Assembly: GCA_031177735.1 (NCBI GenBank)
Contig: JAPSKJ010000013.1
Span: forward strand, 1-23,081
DNA length: 23,081 nucleotides
Origin: Nocardioides sp.
GTDB lineage: Bacteria > Actinomycetota > Actinomycetes > Propionibacteriales > Nocardioidaceae
Reading direction: 5' to 3'
Below the pieces are notes generated by a model. That model saw nothing but the letters and a program-made list of their open reading frames with translations, did not search any database and was not told the DNA's origin. Below are positions 1 through 5,687 of this stretch, piece by piece (positions within the stretch are counted from its first letter, which is position 1; every line of letters begins with the position of its first letter). A program made the translations under genes and the position numbers.

Positions 1-297
1 CGGGTCTCCATCGCGGGCCTGGTCACCCACCGCCAGCGTCCGGGCACCGCGGGTGGGGTCACCTTCCTCAACCTCGAGGACGAGACCGGGATGCTCAACG
101 TCATCTGCACCGCCGGGCTGTGGCGGCGCTACCGCACGGTCGCCGTCTCGGCGAACGCGATGGTGGTCCGCGGCATGATCGAGCGCGACGACGGTGTCAC
201 CAACCTGGTCGCCGACCGGCTCGCGCCGCTGGAGGAGGCCACCCCCGCGGCCGGCCGCGCACTGGCTTCTCGGCACCGGTCGCGGGACTTCCGGTGA
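1..297 (+). CDS. dnaE2: Error-prone DNA polymerase DnaE2, C-terminal fragment
   Basis: Frame 1 is open from the first base to a TGA at 295-297, giving the last 98 residues of a protein whose start lies outside the window. The fragment matches the C-terminal OB-fold region of DnaE2-type polymerases: a segment reading VSIAGLVTHRQRPGTAGG, then FLNLEDETGMLNVIC, then a VVRGMIERDDG strand and a final LVADRLAPL. In the family this domain binds single-stranded DNA behind the C-family polymerase core, and DnaE2 carries out error-prone translesion synthesis in the SOS response, usually with ImuA/ImuB. The core and catalytic Asp residues are outside the window, so activity cannot be judged. DnaE1 also has an OB domain, but the THRQRP and LEDETG wording favours DnaE2. 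Confidence 0.85.
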   Translation, partial: RVSIAGLVTHRQRPGTAGGVTFLNLEDETGMLNVICTAGLWRRYRTVAVSANAMVVRGMIERDDGVTNLVADRLAPLEEATPAAGRALASRHRSRDFR

Positions 298-348
298 GCA
301 CAGACGGCTCCCAGCCCACGCACAGACCACCGCGGTCCACTGGGACAC

Positions 349-1245
349 ATGAGCGACCACGAGACCCACGAGCACGACCTCGGCCTGTCCCACGACCTGC
401 CCACCATCGTCGAGCGCCACCGACTCGGCCGGCGCCGGCTGCTGCGCCTGGTCGGCGGTGCCGGTGTCGCGGTCGCCGCGGGCGGGGCACTGGCCGCGTG
501 CGGCAGCGACGACGCCGCCACGACCCTCCCATCCGGCAGCCCGCCCGGGGGCGGCGCACCCGGCAGCGGCCAGGGCGGTGCGCCGGCCGGTGGCACGGAG
601 GCGTCCGTCGAGGTCGCCGAGGGCGAGATCCCGGAGGAGACCGCCGGGCCCTATCCCGGCGACGGGTCCAACGGCGTCAACGCGCTGTCGGAGAGCGGCG
701 TGGTCCGCTCCGACCTCACCCGCAGCTTCGGTGACGCCAGTGGCGTGGCGCAGGGTGTGCCGGCCACCGTGCGGCTGAAGGTCTACGACCTCTCCGGCAC
801 CGAGGTCACGCCCCTGGCCGGTGCCGCGATCTACCTGTGGCACTGCGACCGCGAGGGTCGCTACTCGATGTACGACGAGGAGATCCAGGAGGAGAACTAC
901 TGCCGCGGCGTGCAGGAGGCCGACGCCGACGGGCAGGTGGAGTTCACGACGATCTTCCCCGCCTGCTACGACGGTCGCTGGCCGCACTTCCACTTCGAGG
1001 TCTACGAGTCGCTGGCCTCGGCGACGTCGTACACGAACAAGCTGCGCACCTCGCAGATCGCGCTGCCGCAGGAGGTGTGCGAGGCGGTCTACGCCACCGA
1101 GGGTTACGAGGCGAGCGTGGCCAACCTGGCGCGGACCAGCCTGGAGCGCGACATGGTCTTCGCCGACGGGCACTCGCTGCAGATGGCCGCGGTCACCGGC
1201 TCGGTCGAGTCCGGCTACACGGTCGTGCTCAACGTGCCGGTGTGA
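349..1245 (+). CDS. Tat-exported lipoprotein with intradiol ring-cleavage dioxygenase fold
   Basis: This 298-aa protein has a twin-arginine signal (RRRLLRLVGG, residues 28-37), a hydrophobic stretch and a lipobox LAAC with lipidation Cys51, then a Gly/Pro/Ser-rich linker to about residue 85. The catalytic domain starts near the conserved EETAGPYPGDGSNG (residues 96-109). The four non-haem Fe(III) ligands expected for intradiol dioxygenases are visible: Tyr172 in GRYS, Tyr207 in FPACYDGR, and His213/His215 in PHFHFEV. It is therefore predicted to be a folded, metal-loaded enzyme exported by Tat and anchored outside the membrane, opening catechol-type rings; the substrate is unknown. It lacks the N-terminal helical domain of cytoplasmic catechol 1,2-dioxygenases. 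Its 3' end overlaps the convergent LysR gene by 17 bp. No clear Shine-Dalgarno or -10 is seen in the 51 bp after dnaE2. Confidence 0.85.
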   Translation: MSDHETHEHDLGLSHDLPTIVERHRLGRRRLLRLVGGAGVAVAAGGALAACGSDDAATTLPSGSPPGGGAPGSGQGGAPAGGTEASVEVAEGEIPEETAGPYPGDGSNGVNALSESGVVRSDLTRSFGDASGVAQGVPATVRLKVYDLSGTEVTPLAGAAIYLWHCDREGRYSMYDEEIQEENYCRGVQEADADGQVEFTTIFPACYDGRWPHFHFEVYESLASATSYTNKLRTSQIALPQEVCEAVYATEGYEASVANLARTSLERDMVFADGHSLQMAAVTGSVESGYTVVLNVPV

Positions 1246-2110
1246 CGTCCGCGAGCCGGTCGAGCAGCGCCCGGGTCGCGGGCACCTGGTCGGCGCCGGG
1301 ACGGTGCACCACGCCGACGTGTCGGCGACCGAGGTCGGGGGCGTCGGCGACCACCACGTCGGGGTGGCGGTACGCCGTCAGCGCGGCCGCCGGCAGGGCG
1401 CTGACGCCCAGCCCGGCGGCGACGAGGTTCTGCACGGCGACGTAGTCGTCGGTGGCGTGCTCCAGGCGCGGGGAGAACCCGGCCCGCTCGCACACCTCCA
1501 CCAGGTGCTGGCGGCACCGTGGACAACCGCCGACCCAGGTCTCCTCGGCCAGGTCGGCCAGCGCGGGTGAGGGCCCGGCCGGGTGGTCGAGCGGGAGCAC
1601 GAGCGCCACCTCCTCGACCGCCACGGCGTGCCAGACCAGGTCGCCGTCGACCAGCGGGGCGTCGTAGGCGAACACGACCGCGAGGTCCGCGTCCCCTGCC
1701 CGCACCGCGGCGGCCGCCTCGGGCGGCTCGGCCTCGCTCATGGTGACCCGCACGCCGGGGGCGGCGTCGTGCAGCCGGCGCAGCGCACCCGGCACCAGCG
1801 TGGCGGCGGCGGTCGGGTAGGCGACCAGCCGCACGCGGCCGGTGCGCAGCTGGGTCGCCGCGGCCGCCTCCTCGACGGCCATGTGCAGCTCACCGGCGAT
1901 GGTGTCGGCCCGAGCCAGCAGCGTGCGGCCCAGCTCGGTCGGCGTCACTCCGCGGCTGCTGCGCACCAGCAACGGCGCCCCGACCTCCCGCTCGAGGCGA
2001 GCGAGCTGCTGGCTGACCGCCGGCTGCGTCCAGCCGAGCTCGCGTGCGGCCGCACTGAGCGAGCCGGCGCGGGCGATGTCACGGAACAGCAGCAGCCGCC
2101 GGGCGTCCAT
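1229..2110 (-). CDS. LysR-family transcriptional regulator
   Basis: The protein is 293 aa, normal for LysR. The N-terminal winged HTH (residues 1-60) has the family wording SLSAAARELGWTQPAVSQQLARLE, followed by a linker helix and a periplasmic-binding-protein-like effector domain (about 90-290) that begins GRVRLVAYPTAAATLVPGAL. A CPRCRQHLVEVC segment (about residues 195-206) holds three Cys and is unusual; metal or redox sensing is possible but unproven. The start is fixed by the canonical LysR N-terminus and by a -10-like TAACAT six bases upstream. The start codon lies inside a perfect palindrome shared with the divergent racemase gene, so autorepression and control of the racemase are the simplest reading. 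The gene converges on the intradiol dioxygenase gene, overlapping it by 17 bp. Confidence 0.92.
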   Translation of the reverse strand: MDARRLLLFRDIARAGSLSAAARELGWTQPAVSQQLARLEREVGAPLLVRSSRGVTPTELGRTLLARADTIAGELHMAVEEAAAATQLRTGRVRLVAYPTAAATLVPGALRRLHDAAPGVRVTMSEAEPPEAAAAVRAGDADLAVVFAYDAPLVDGDLVWHAVAVEEVALVLPLDHPAGPSPALADLAEETWVGGCPRCRQHLVEVCERAGFSPRLEHATDDYVAVQNLVAAGLGVSALPAAALTAYRHPDVVVADAPDLGRRHVGVVHRPGADQVPATRALLDRLADVTPAR

Positions 2111-2125
2111 AACCTGATGTTATGG
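2107..2125. promoter_or_regulatory. LysR-type operator palindrome between divergent lysR and racemase genes
   Basis: CCATAAC (2107-2113) and GTTATGG (2119-2125) form a perfect 7-bp inverted repeat around a 5-bp spacer. It contains the classical LysR-box core T-N11-A (T2110, A2122). The site covers both the lysR start codon and its putative -10 (TAACAT, minus strand 2122-2117). Perfect dyad symmetry at an LTTR divergent junction is the usual arrangement. Confidence 0.75.
2117..2122 (-). promoter_or_regulatory. -10 element of lysR (leaderless geometry)
   Basis: TAACAT on the minus strand, six bases before the ATG at 2110; transcription would start at or next to the start codon. It lies inside the LysR palindrome. 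No convincing -35 is seen. Confidence 0.5.
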
Positions 2126-2181
2126 CTGCTCTTGGGAGTTCGGGTATTCCTTGGAGGGCGACGACGGGCGAGGATCGAGGC

Positions 2182-2883
2182 ATGACGAAGATCGGACTCC
2201 TCGGCGGGATGAGCTTCCACTCCACCATCGACTACTACCGGAGCATCAACGAGCACGTCGCCGCCGTCCGTGGCGGGCACGCCTCGGCCGAGATCGTGCT
2301 GGAGTCGCTCGACTTCGCCGCGGTGCGTCGTCAGCAGGTGGAGGGCGACTGGGACGGCGCGGGCCGCGACCTCGCTGCCGCCGCACGACGGCTGCAGGAC
2401 GGCGGCGCCGAGGTCGTCGCCCTGTGCACCAACCTCATGCACAAGGTCGCCCCTGCCGTCGAGGCGGCGCTGGACGTGCCCTTCCTCCACATCGCCGACG
2501 CCGTCGCCGAGGCCGCCCGCGAGCACGGCTGGACCCGCCTCGGCCTGCTCGGCACCCGGTGGGTGATGGCGGAGAGCTTCTACGCCGACCGGCTGGCCAC
2601 CCACGGCATCGCGGTGGTGGTCCCCGACGAGGCCCAGCAGCTCGACGTCGACCGGATCATCTGGGAGGAGCTCACCCTCGGACAGGTCGAGGACGCGTCG
2701 CGGTCCCGCTACGTCGAGGTGATCGAGGAGCTGCGCGAGCAGGGCGCCCAGGCGATCGTGCTCGGCTGCACCGAGATCCAGCTGCTCGTCGACGGGCGGC
2801 ACACCGATGTGCCGCTGCTCGACTCGGTCGCCGCGCACACCCGGGCGCTCGGCCGAATGGCCGCAGGGCTGGTCACGACCTAA
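2182..2883 (+). CDS. Aspartate/glutamate racemase family protein (YgeA-like)
   Basis: The chosen ATG starts the family N-terminus (KIGLLGGMS...TIDYY) and has GAGGA at 2170-2174, 7 nt upstream; the longer frame from 2122 would start inside the LysR palindrome. The 233-aa protein shows two racemase half-domains. The second catalytic position is Cys196 in LGCTEIQLL. At the first position, however, the sequence is LCTNLMHK, where Thr83 aligns with the usual catalytic Cys. This is the Thr/Cys arrangement I recall for E. coli YgeA, a broad-specificity amino-acid racemase/epimerase, and the common Asn-Thr pair is Asn-Leu here. Proposed role: cofactor-independent racemisation or epimerisation of an amino acid in the cytosol; an isomerase or decarboxylase role on a related acid cannot be excluded. 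It is divergent from the LysR gene, which probably controls it. Confidence 0.85.
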   Translation: MTKIGLLGGMSFHSTIDYYRSINEHVAAVRGGHASAEIVLESLDFAAVRRQQVEGDWDGAGRDLAAAARRLQDGGAEVVALCTNLMHKVAPAVEAALDVPFLHIADAVAEAAREHGWTRLGLLGTRWVMAESFYADRLATHGIAVVVPDEAQQLDVDRIIWEELTLGQVEDASRSRYVEVIEELREQGAQAIVLGCTEIQLLVDGRHTDVPLLDSVAAHTRALGRMAAGLVTT

Positions 2884-2886
2884 CCT
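2881..2886 (+). promoter_or_regulatory. -10 element of hemW (leaderless geometry)
   Basis: TAACCT, followed by exactly six bases and then the GTG start at 2893. The hexamer includes the TAA stop codon of the racemase gene. It would give hemW its own leaderless transcript and would explain the lack of a Shine-Dalgarno sequence. Confidence 0.5.
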
Positions 2887-2892
2887 CTCCAG

Positions 2893-4092
2893 GTGCCCTC
2901 TGCTCTTCCCCTCGCCGATCCGGCTCCGGCCGACGGCTCGTTGCCGCAGGAGGCGCTGGCGACGCTGCCGCAGCGGGAGCTGGGCGTCTACCTGCACGTG
3001 CCGTACTGCGCGGTGCGGTGCGGCTACTGCGACTTCAACACCTACACCGCCACCGAGCTCGGCTCGGGAGCCTCCCAGCTGGAGTACGCCGCCACCGCGG
3101 TGCGCGAGGTCGACCTGCTCGCTCGGGTGCTGACCGGGGCTCCGCCGGTCTCGACGGTGTTCTTCGGCGGAGGCACCCCCACGCTGCTGCCCAGCGCCGA
3201 CCTGGTCGCCATGCTGGGGGCGGTGCGCGACTCCTTCGGCCTCGTCGACGGGGCCGAGGTGACCACCGAGGCCAACCCCGACTCGGTGACGCCCGAGGGG
3301 CTGGCCCAGCTGCGTGAGGGCGGGTTCACCCGCGTCTCGTTCGGGATGCAGAGCGCGGTGCCGCACGTGCTGGCGACGCTGGACCGCACCCACGATCCCG
3401 ACCGCGTGCCCCGGGCGGTCGAATGGGCACGGGCGGCCGGGTTCGAGCAGATCAGCCTGGACCTGATCTACGGCACGCCGGGCGAGTCGCTGGCCGACTG
3501 GCGGACCTCCCTCGACGCGGCCCTCGCCTGCGGACCCGACCACGTCTCGGCGTACTCCCTCATCGTCGAGGAGGGCACCGCCCTGGCCCGCCGGGTGCGG
3601 CGCGGTGAGCTGCCGATGCCGGACGAGGACGACCTCGCCGACAAGTACGCGTTGGCCGACGAGCGGCTCACCGCCGCCGGACTCGGCTGGTACGAGGTCT
3701 CCAACTGGTCGCGTGACCGGGCCGCCCGCTGCCACCACAACGAGCTCTACTGGACCTCGCAGAACTGGCTCGGCATCGGCCCGGGCGCCCACGCCCACGT
3801 CGGCGGGGTGCGCTGGTGGAACGTGAAGCACCCGGTCGCGTACGCCGCGCGGCTGGCCGAGGGCGCGTCGCCGGCGGCCGGCCGGGAGACCCTCTCGGCG
3901 CAGACCCAGGAGCTGGAGCGGGTGCTGCTCGAGGTGCGGCTACGCGACGGGATGGCGCTCGACGGCCTCGACGCCACGCGGGTCGACGCCGTGGTGGCCG
4001 ACGGGCTCGCCGTGGTGCAGGGGGACCGGCTCGTGCTCACGCAGCGCGGGCGGCTGCTCGCCGACGCCGTGGTGCGGGACCTGCTCGACTGA
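2893..4092 (+). CDS. hemW: Radical SAM heme chaperone HemW
   Basis: The 399-aa protein begins at GTG after a 20-30-residue extension. The radical SAM motif CxxxCxxC is Cys39/Cys43/Cys46 within YLHVPYCAVRCGYCDFNTY, with Phe (not Cys) after the third Cys+1, as in HemW rather than true HemN. The GGGTP SAM-binding motif follows near residue 92. The heme-binding motif HNxxYW is present as HNELYW (residues 282-287), and a HemN_C-like domain ends the protein. HemW binds heme and an Fe4S4 cluster and inserts heme into respiratory enzymes; it is often mis-annotated as coproporphyrinogen III oxidase. In many actinobacteria hemW sits directly before hrcA; here about 4.2 kb of small genes and a minus-strand block separate them. 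It converges on the DUF4870 gene with a hairpin between. Confidence 0.93.
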   Translation: MPSALPLADPAPADGSLPQEALATLPQRELGVYLHVPYCAVRCGYCDFNTYTATELGSGASQLEYAATAVREVDLLARVLTGAPPVSTVFFGGGTPTLLPSADLVAMLGAVRDSFGLVDGAEVTTEANPDSVTPEGLAQLREGGFTRVSFGMQSAVPHVLATLDRTHDPDRVPRAVEWARAAGFEQISLDLIYGTPGESLADWRTSLDAALACGPDHVSAYSLIVEEGTALARRVRRGELPMPDEDDLADKYALADERLTAAGLGWYEVSNWSRDRAARCHHNELYWTSQNWLGIGPGAHAHVGGVRWWNVKHPVAYAARLAEGASPAAGRETLSAQTQELERVLLEVRLRDGMALDGLDATRVDAVVADGLAVVQGDRLVLTQRGRLLADAVVRDLLD

Positions 4093-4122
4093 CGCGTGCC
4101 GACGGCGTGGTCGGGCGGCGTC
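4091..4122. terminator. Probable bidirectional terminator between hemW and DUF4870 gene
   Basis: An imperfect hairpin lies between two convergent genes. The outer arms are GACGC (4091-4095) and GCGTC (4118-4122); the inner arms are GCCGAC (4098-4103) and GTCGGGC (4110-4116, one bulged G) around a 6-base loop. There is no T-run, as is common in high-GC actinobacteria. Confidence 0.45.
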
Positions 4123-4567
4123 AGCTGATCATCCGGATGGTCAGGGGATAGCGGTAGAGCTGGCCCTGGGAGGCCTTGATCGAGCCGATGATCGTGAAGA
4201 CGAGCCACACGATGCCGACGACCGCGAGCAGCAGGAAGCCGATCAGCACCAGGCACAGCACGGCCGAGATCAGCCCGTAGATGATGATCGAGAGCTGGAA
4301 GTTGAGCGCCTCGGCGGCCTGCTGCCGCACGTAGGGCGACTCGTCGCGCTTGACGAAGTAGATGACCAGCGGGCCGAGGAAGGCGAGTGCCACCCAGGCG
4401 GCGACCAGCGCCGACCAGTGGGCGGCGCCGCCCCAGGTGCGCTCGCTCTGGCTCACGGCGTAGCCACCGGGCGGGACAGCACCAGGGCCGTATCCGGAGC
4501 CTGGCGGCGGGGGAGGCGGCTGGTGGTGCTCGAACGGTTCGCCGTACGGCGGGTGCGGGGTGCTCAT
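4121..4567 (-). CDS. DUF4870 domain membrane protein
   Basis: The 148-aa protein has a Pro/Gly-rich cytoplasmic-type N-terminus (residues 4-37, including PPPPPP at 17-22) and three hydrophobic segments at about 52-71, 93-112 and 113-130. Between the first and second lies RDESPYVRQQAAEALNFQ (74-91), the characteristic DUF4870 motif. The function of the family is unknown; members are small integral membrane proteins with proline-rich tails in Gram-positives. The start is supported by TAGCGT placed seven bases before the ATG. A GATCAGGG-containing element about 60-70 bp upstream resembles one in front of the nearby pspC gene, so the two may share regulation; that is inference. Confidence 0.88.
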   Translation of the reverse strand: MSTPHPPYGEPFEHHQPPPPPPGSGYGPGAVPPGGYAVSQSERTWGGAAHWSALVAAWVALAFLGPLVIYFVKRDESPYVRQQAAEALNFQLSIIIYGLISAVLCLVLIGFLLLAVVGIVWLVFTIIGSIKASQGQLYRYPLTIRMIS

Positions 4568-4574
4568 GGCGCCG

Positions 4575-4580
4575 ACGCTA
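4575..4580 (-). promoter_or_regulatory. -10 element of DUF4870 gene (leaderless geometry)
   Basis: TAGCGT on the minus strand, seven bases before the ATG at 4567. The same hexamer at the same distance precedes pspC (5457-5462). Confidence 0.55.
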
Positions 4581-4623
4581 CTCCGCGTCAGGCCCGTGCG
4601 ACGCCGTTCTCAGGGCAGGATCC

Positions 4624-4647
4624 GGGGCCGATCAGGGGAGGTCCTGA
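4624..4647. promoter_or_regulatory. Candidate operator upstream of DUF4870 gene
   Basis: GGGGCCGATCAGGG (4624-4637) matches GGGGCGGATCAGGG upstream of pspC (5410-5423) at 13 of 14 positions. It runs into an inverted repeat TCAGG-N6-CCTGA (4632-4647). It lies 57-80 bp before the DUF4870 start. The regulator is unknown. Confidence 0.35.
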
Positions 4648-4671
4648 GCGGCTCGGCCCGGATCGGTGCCG

Positions 4672-4893
4672 CTAGAACTTCTCCATCTTGCGGAACGGGC
4701 TCGCCACCCGCACCTGCTGGGCGCCGAAGTCCACGGTCACCGCGTAGGCGTCCACGCCGACCACGCGGCCGAGCCCGTAGGTGTCGTGGGAGACCCGGTC
4801 GTCGACGGCGAACGTCTCGATCGGTAGCTCGGGCTGGGGCTTGAAGGGGCTGCTGGCGAGGTGTCGTCGAGCCGGCCCGGAGCGCATAGTCAT
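4672..4893 (-). CDS. Small conserved-type protein of unknown function (73 aa)
   Basis: I do not recognise a named family. The protein begins with a basic segment (MRSGPARRHLASSPFKP), has an acidic middle and ends in a compact beta-rich part reading DRVSHDTYGLGRVVGVD...AVTVDFGAQQVRVASPF, then a basic end KMEKF. The VSHDxYGLGRVVGV...VxVDFG pattern resembles the CarD/UvrD-C-terminal Tudor-like fold that contacts RNA polymerase or nucleic acid, but this is a resemblance seen by eye. Two ATGs compete: 4893, seven bases after a -10-like CATACT, and 4887, with AGGG six bases upstream. I take 4893 because the same -10 spacing recurs across the window. The larger open frame upstream to 5127 lacks any comparable signal. 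Confidence 0.65.
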   Translation of the reverse strand: MTMRSGPARRHLASSPFKPQPELPIETFAVDDRVSHDTYGLGRVVGVDAYAVTVDFGAQQVRVASPFRKMEKF

Positions 4894-4900
4894 CCCTGCC

Positions 4901-4906
4901 AGTATG
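4901..4906 (-). promoter_or_regulatory. Weak -10-like element of the 73-aa protein gene
   Basis: CATACT on the minus strand, seven bases before the ATG at 4893. It misses the first T of TANNNT, so it is a weaker example of the window-wide leaderless geometry. Confidence 0.3.
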
Positions 4907-5036
4907 CGCGCTCGATGGCAGGTCCGCACCATCGCCGCGAGATGGGTTTCGCTGGAACCGGTGAAGTCGCCCGGCTCGACCGGCTGCTCAGCCACCAGCC
5001 GCGCAACGGTGGGCGAGATCAGCGAGGCTGTGCCCC

Positions 5037-5042
5037 TACGCT
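5037..5042 (+). promoter_or_regulatory. -10 element upstream of the 108-aa protein gene
   Basis: TACGCT, 30 bases before the ATG at 5073, giving a short leader that carries GAGGTG. The rest of the 179-bp intergenic region (4894-5072) holds GC-rich inverted segments but nothing I can name. Confidence 0.35.
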
Positions 5043-5072
5043 TGGTCGCTTCCCACGAACACGAGGTGCCGC

Positions 5073-5399
5073 ATGACCGCCAGCAAGTCCGCCCGCGAGC
5101 GGAGAGCCGCGGCCCAGGCCGGGCCACTGGCCAAGGTCCGGATCGACCTCGGGCCGCAGCAGGAGTTCGTCTACAAGGTCACCTGCACCGTCTGCACGGG
5201 CAAGGGTGACCGCCCCTGGTCGACCTACCGGCCGGGTGGCGACAACGGGTTCCTCGCCGCGATGGACCGCTGGGTCCTCCACCTCCACGAGAAGCACCGC
5301 GACGCCGAGGCCCCGTGCCTGGAGTTCCTCCCGGCCGCCCAGCAGCGGCTGCACGACCGGCGCGGGCAGCAGCAGGCCGGCCGGGACGGGCAGGGGTGA
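5073..5399 (+). CDS. Hypothetical protein with Cys/His cluster (108 aa)
   Basis: I do not recognise this family with confidence. The N-terminus is basic (SKSARERRAAA, residues 4-14); the core reads VRIDLGPQQEFVYKVTCTVCTGKGDRPW, then RWVLHLHEKH, then APCLEFLPAAQQ; and the tail is Gln/Arg/Gly-rich. CxxC (in TCTVCTGKG) followed by HLHEKH and a later Cys could form a zinc site, but the spacing matches no finger I can name. ATG at 5073 has GAGGTG five bases upstream and a -10-like TACGCT at 5037. It lies upstream of pspC with a 70-bp gap and is divergent from the 73-aa protein gene. It is probably cytosolic, since there is no signal peptide or membrane segment. Confidence 0.7.
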   Translation: MTASKSARERRAAAQAGPLAKVRIDLGPQQEFVYKVTCTVCTGKGDRPWSTYRPGGDNGFLAAMDRWVLHLHEKHRDAEAPCLEFLPAAQQRLHDRRGQQQAGRDGQG

Positions 5400-5409
5400 G
5401 CAGAAGCCA

Positions 5410-5430
5410 GGGGCGGATCAGGGACGATCC
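5410..5430. promoter_or_regulatory. Candidate operator upstream of pspC
   Basis: GGGGCGGATCAGGG (5410-5423) continues into GGATC-N6-GATCC (5415-5430), an inverted repeat with the same 5-6-5 layout as the element before the DUF4870 gene. It lies 40-60 bp before the pspC start. The regulator is unknown. Confidence 0.35.
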
Positions 5431-5456
5431 CCATCCGGTGAGGCCACCGCCCGACG

Positions 5457-5462
5457 TAGCGT
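5457..5462 (+). promoter_or_regulatory. -10 element of pspC (leaderless geometry)
   Basis: TAGCGT, seven bases before the ATG at 5470. The hexamer and spacing are identical to those of the DUF4870 gene. Confidence 0.55.
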
Positions 5463-5469
5463 CGAGGGC

Positions 5470-5664
5470 ATGACAACGACAAGGCTCGCCCGGCCCCGCC
5501 AGGGCCGCATCATCGCCGGCGTCTGCGCCGGCCTCGCCCGCCGGTTCGGCTGGGACCCCAAGGTCGTCCGGATCGTCGCCGTGCTGTCGATCCTGCTGCC
5601 CGGGCCCCAGTTCCTCGCCTACATCGTGCTGTGGATCCTGATGCCCAACGAGGACCGCTACTGA
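5470..5664 (+). CDS. PspC-domain small membrane protein
   Basis: At 64 aa this is essentially a bare PspC domain. It has a basic N-terminus (TTRLARPRQGR), the family motif IIAGVCAGLARRFGWDPKVVRI (residues 13-34), one transmembrane segment (about 34-58) with a mid Pro-Gly-Pro, and the ending LMPNEDRY typical of the family. In Proteobacteria PspC is part of the phage-shock envelope-stress response; in actinobacteria short PspC proteins are common and mostly uncharacterised, and no pspA/pspB neighbour is present here. The start is set by TAGCGT seven bases before the ATG; there is no Shine-Dalgarno, so the mRNA is probably leaderless. Confidence 0.9.
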   Translation: MTTTRLARPRQGRIIAGVCAGLARRFGWDPKVVRIVAVLSILLPGPQFLAYIVLWILMPNEDRY

Positions 5665-5687
5665 GCAGCAGCTAGCTCATCGCTAGT
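5662..5687. terminator. Weak hairpin between convergent pspC and DUF3097 gene
   Basis: CTAGC (5672-5676), TCATC loop, GCTAG (5682-5686) is a perfect 5-bp stem, alternative to TGAGC (5662-5666)/GCTCA (5675-5679). It overlaps both stop codons. The stem is short, so it is a tentative terminator. Confidence 0.25.

Noticed and set aside
2122..2181. Upstream ATG for the racemase
   Set aside because: It lies inside the LysR palindrome, adds 20 residues absent from the family and lacks a Shine-Dalgarno, whereas 2182 has GAGGA at 7 nt.
1945..3831. 628-aa minus-strand open frame over the racemase and hemW genes
   Set aside because: It has no domain signature and is antisense to two well-supported genes; GC-rich sequence lengthens non-coding frames.
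2893..4092. Annotation as oxygen-independent coproporphyrinogen III oxidase (HemN)
   Set aside because: Phe replaces the HemN fourth Cys and HNELYW is present, so HemW is the better call.
4894..5127. N-terminal extension of the 73-aa protein to residue 151
   Set aside because: The extra residues are compositionally random, and the -10-like CATACT and AGGG lie just before the ATGs at 4893/4887.
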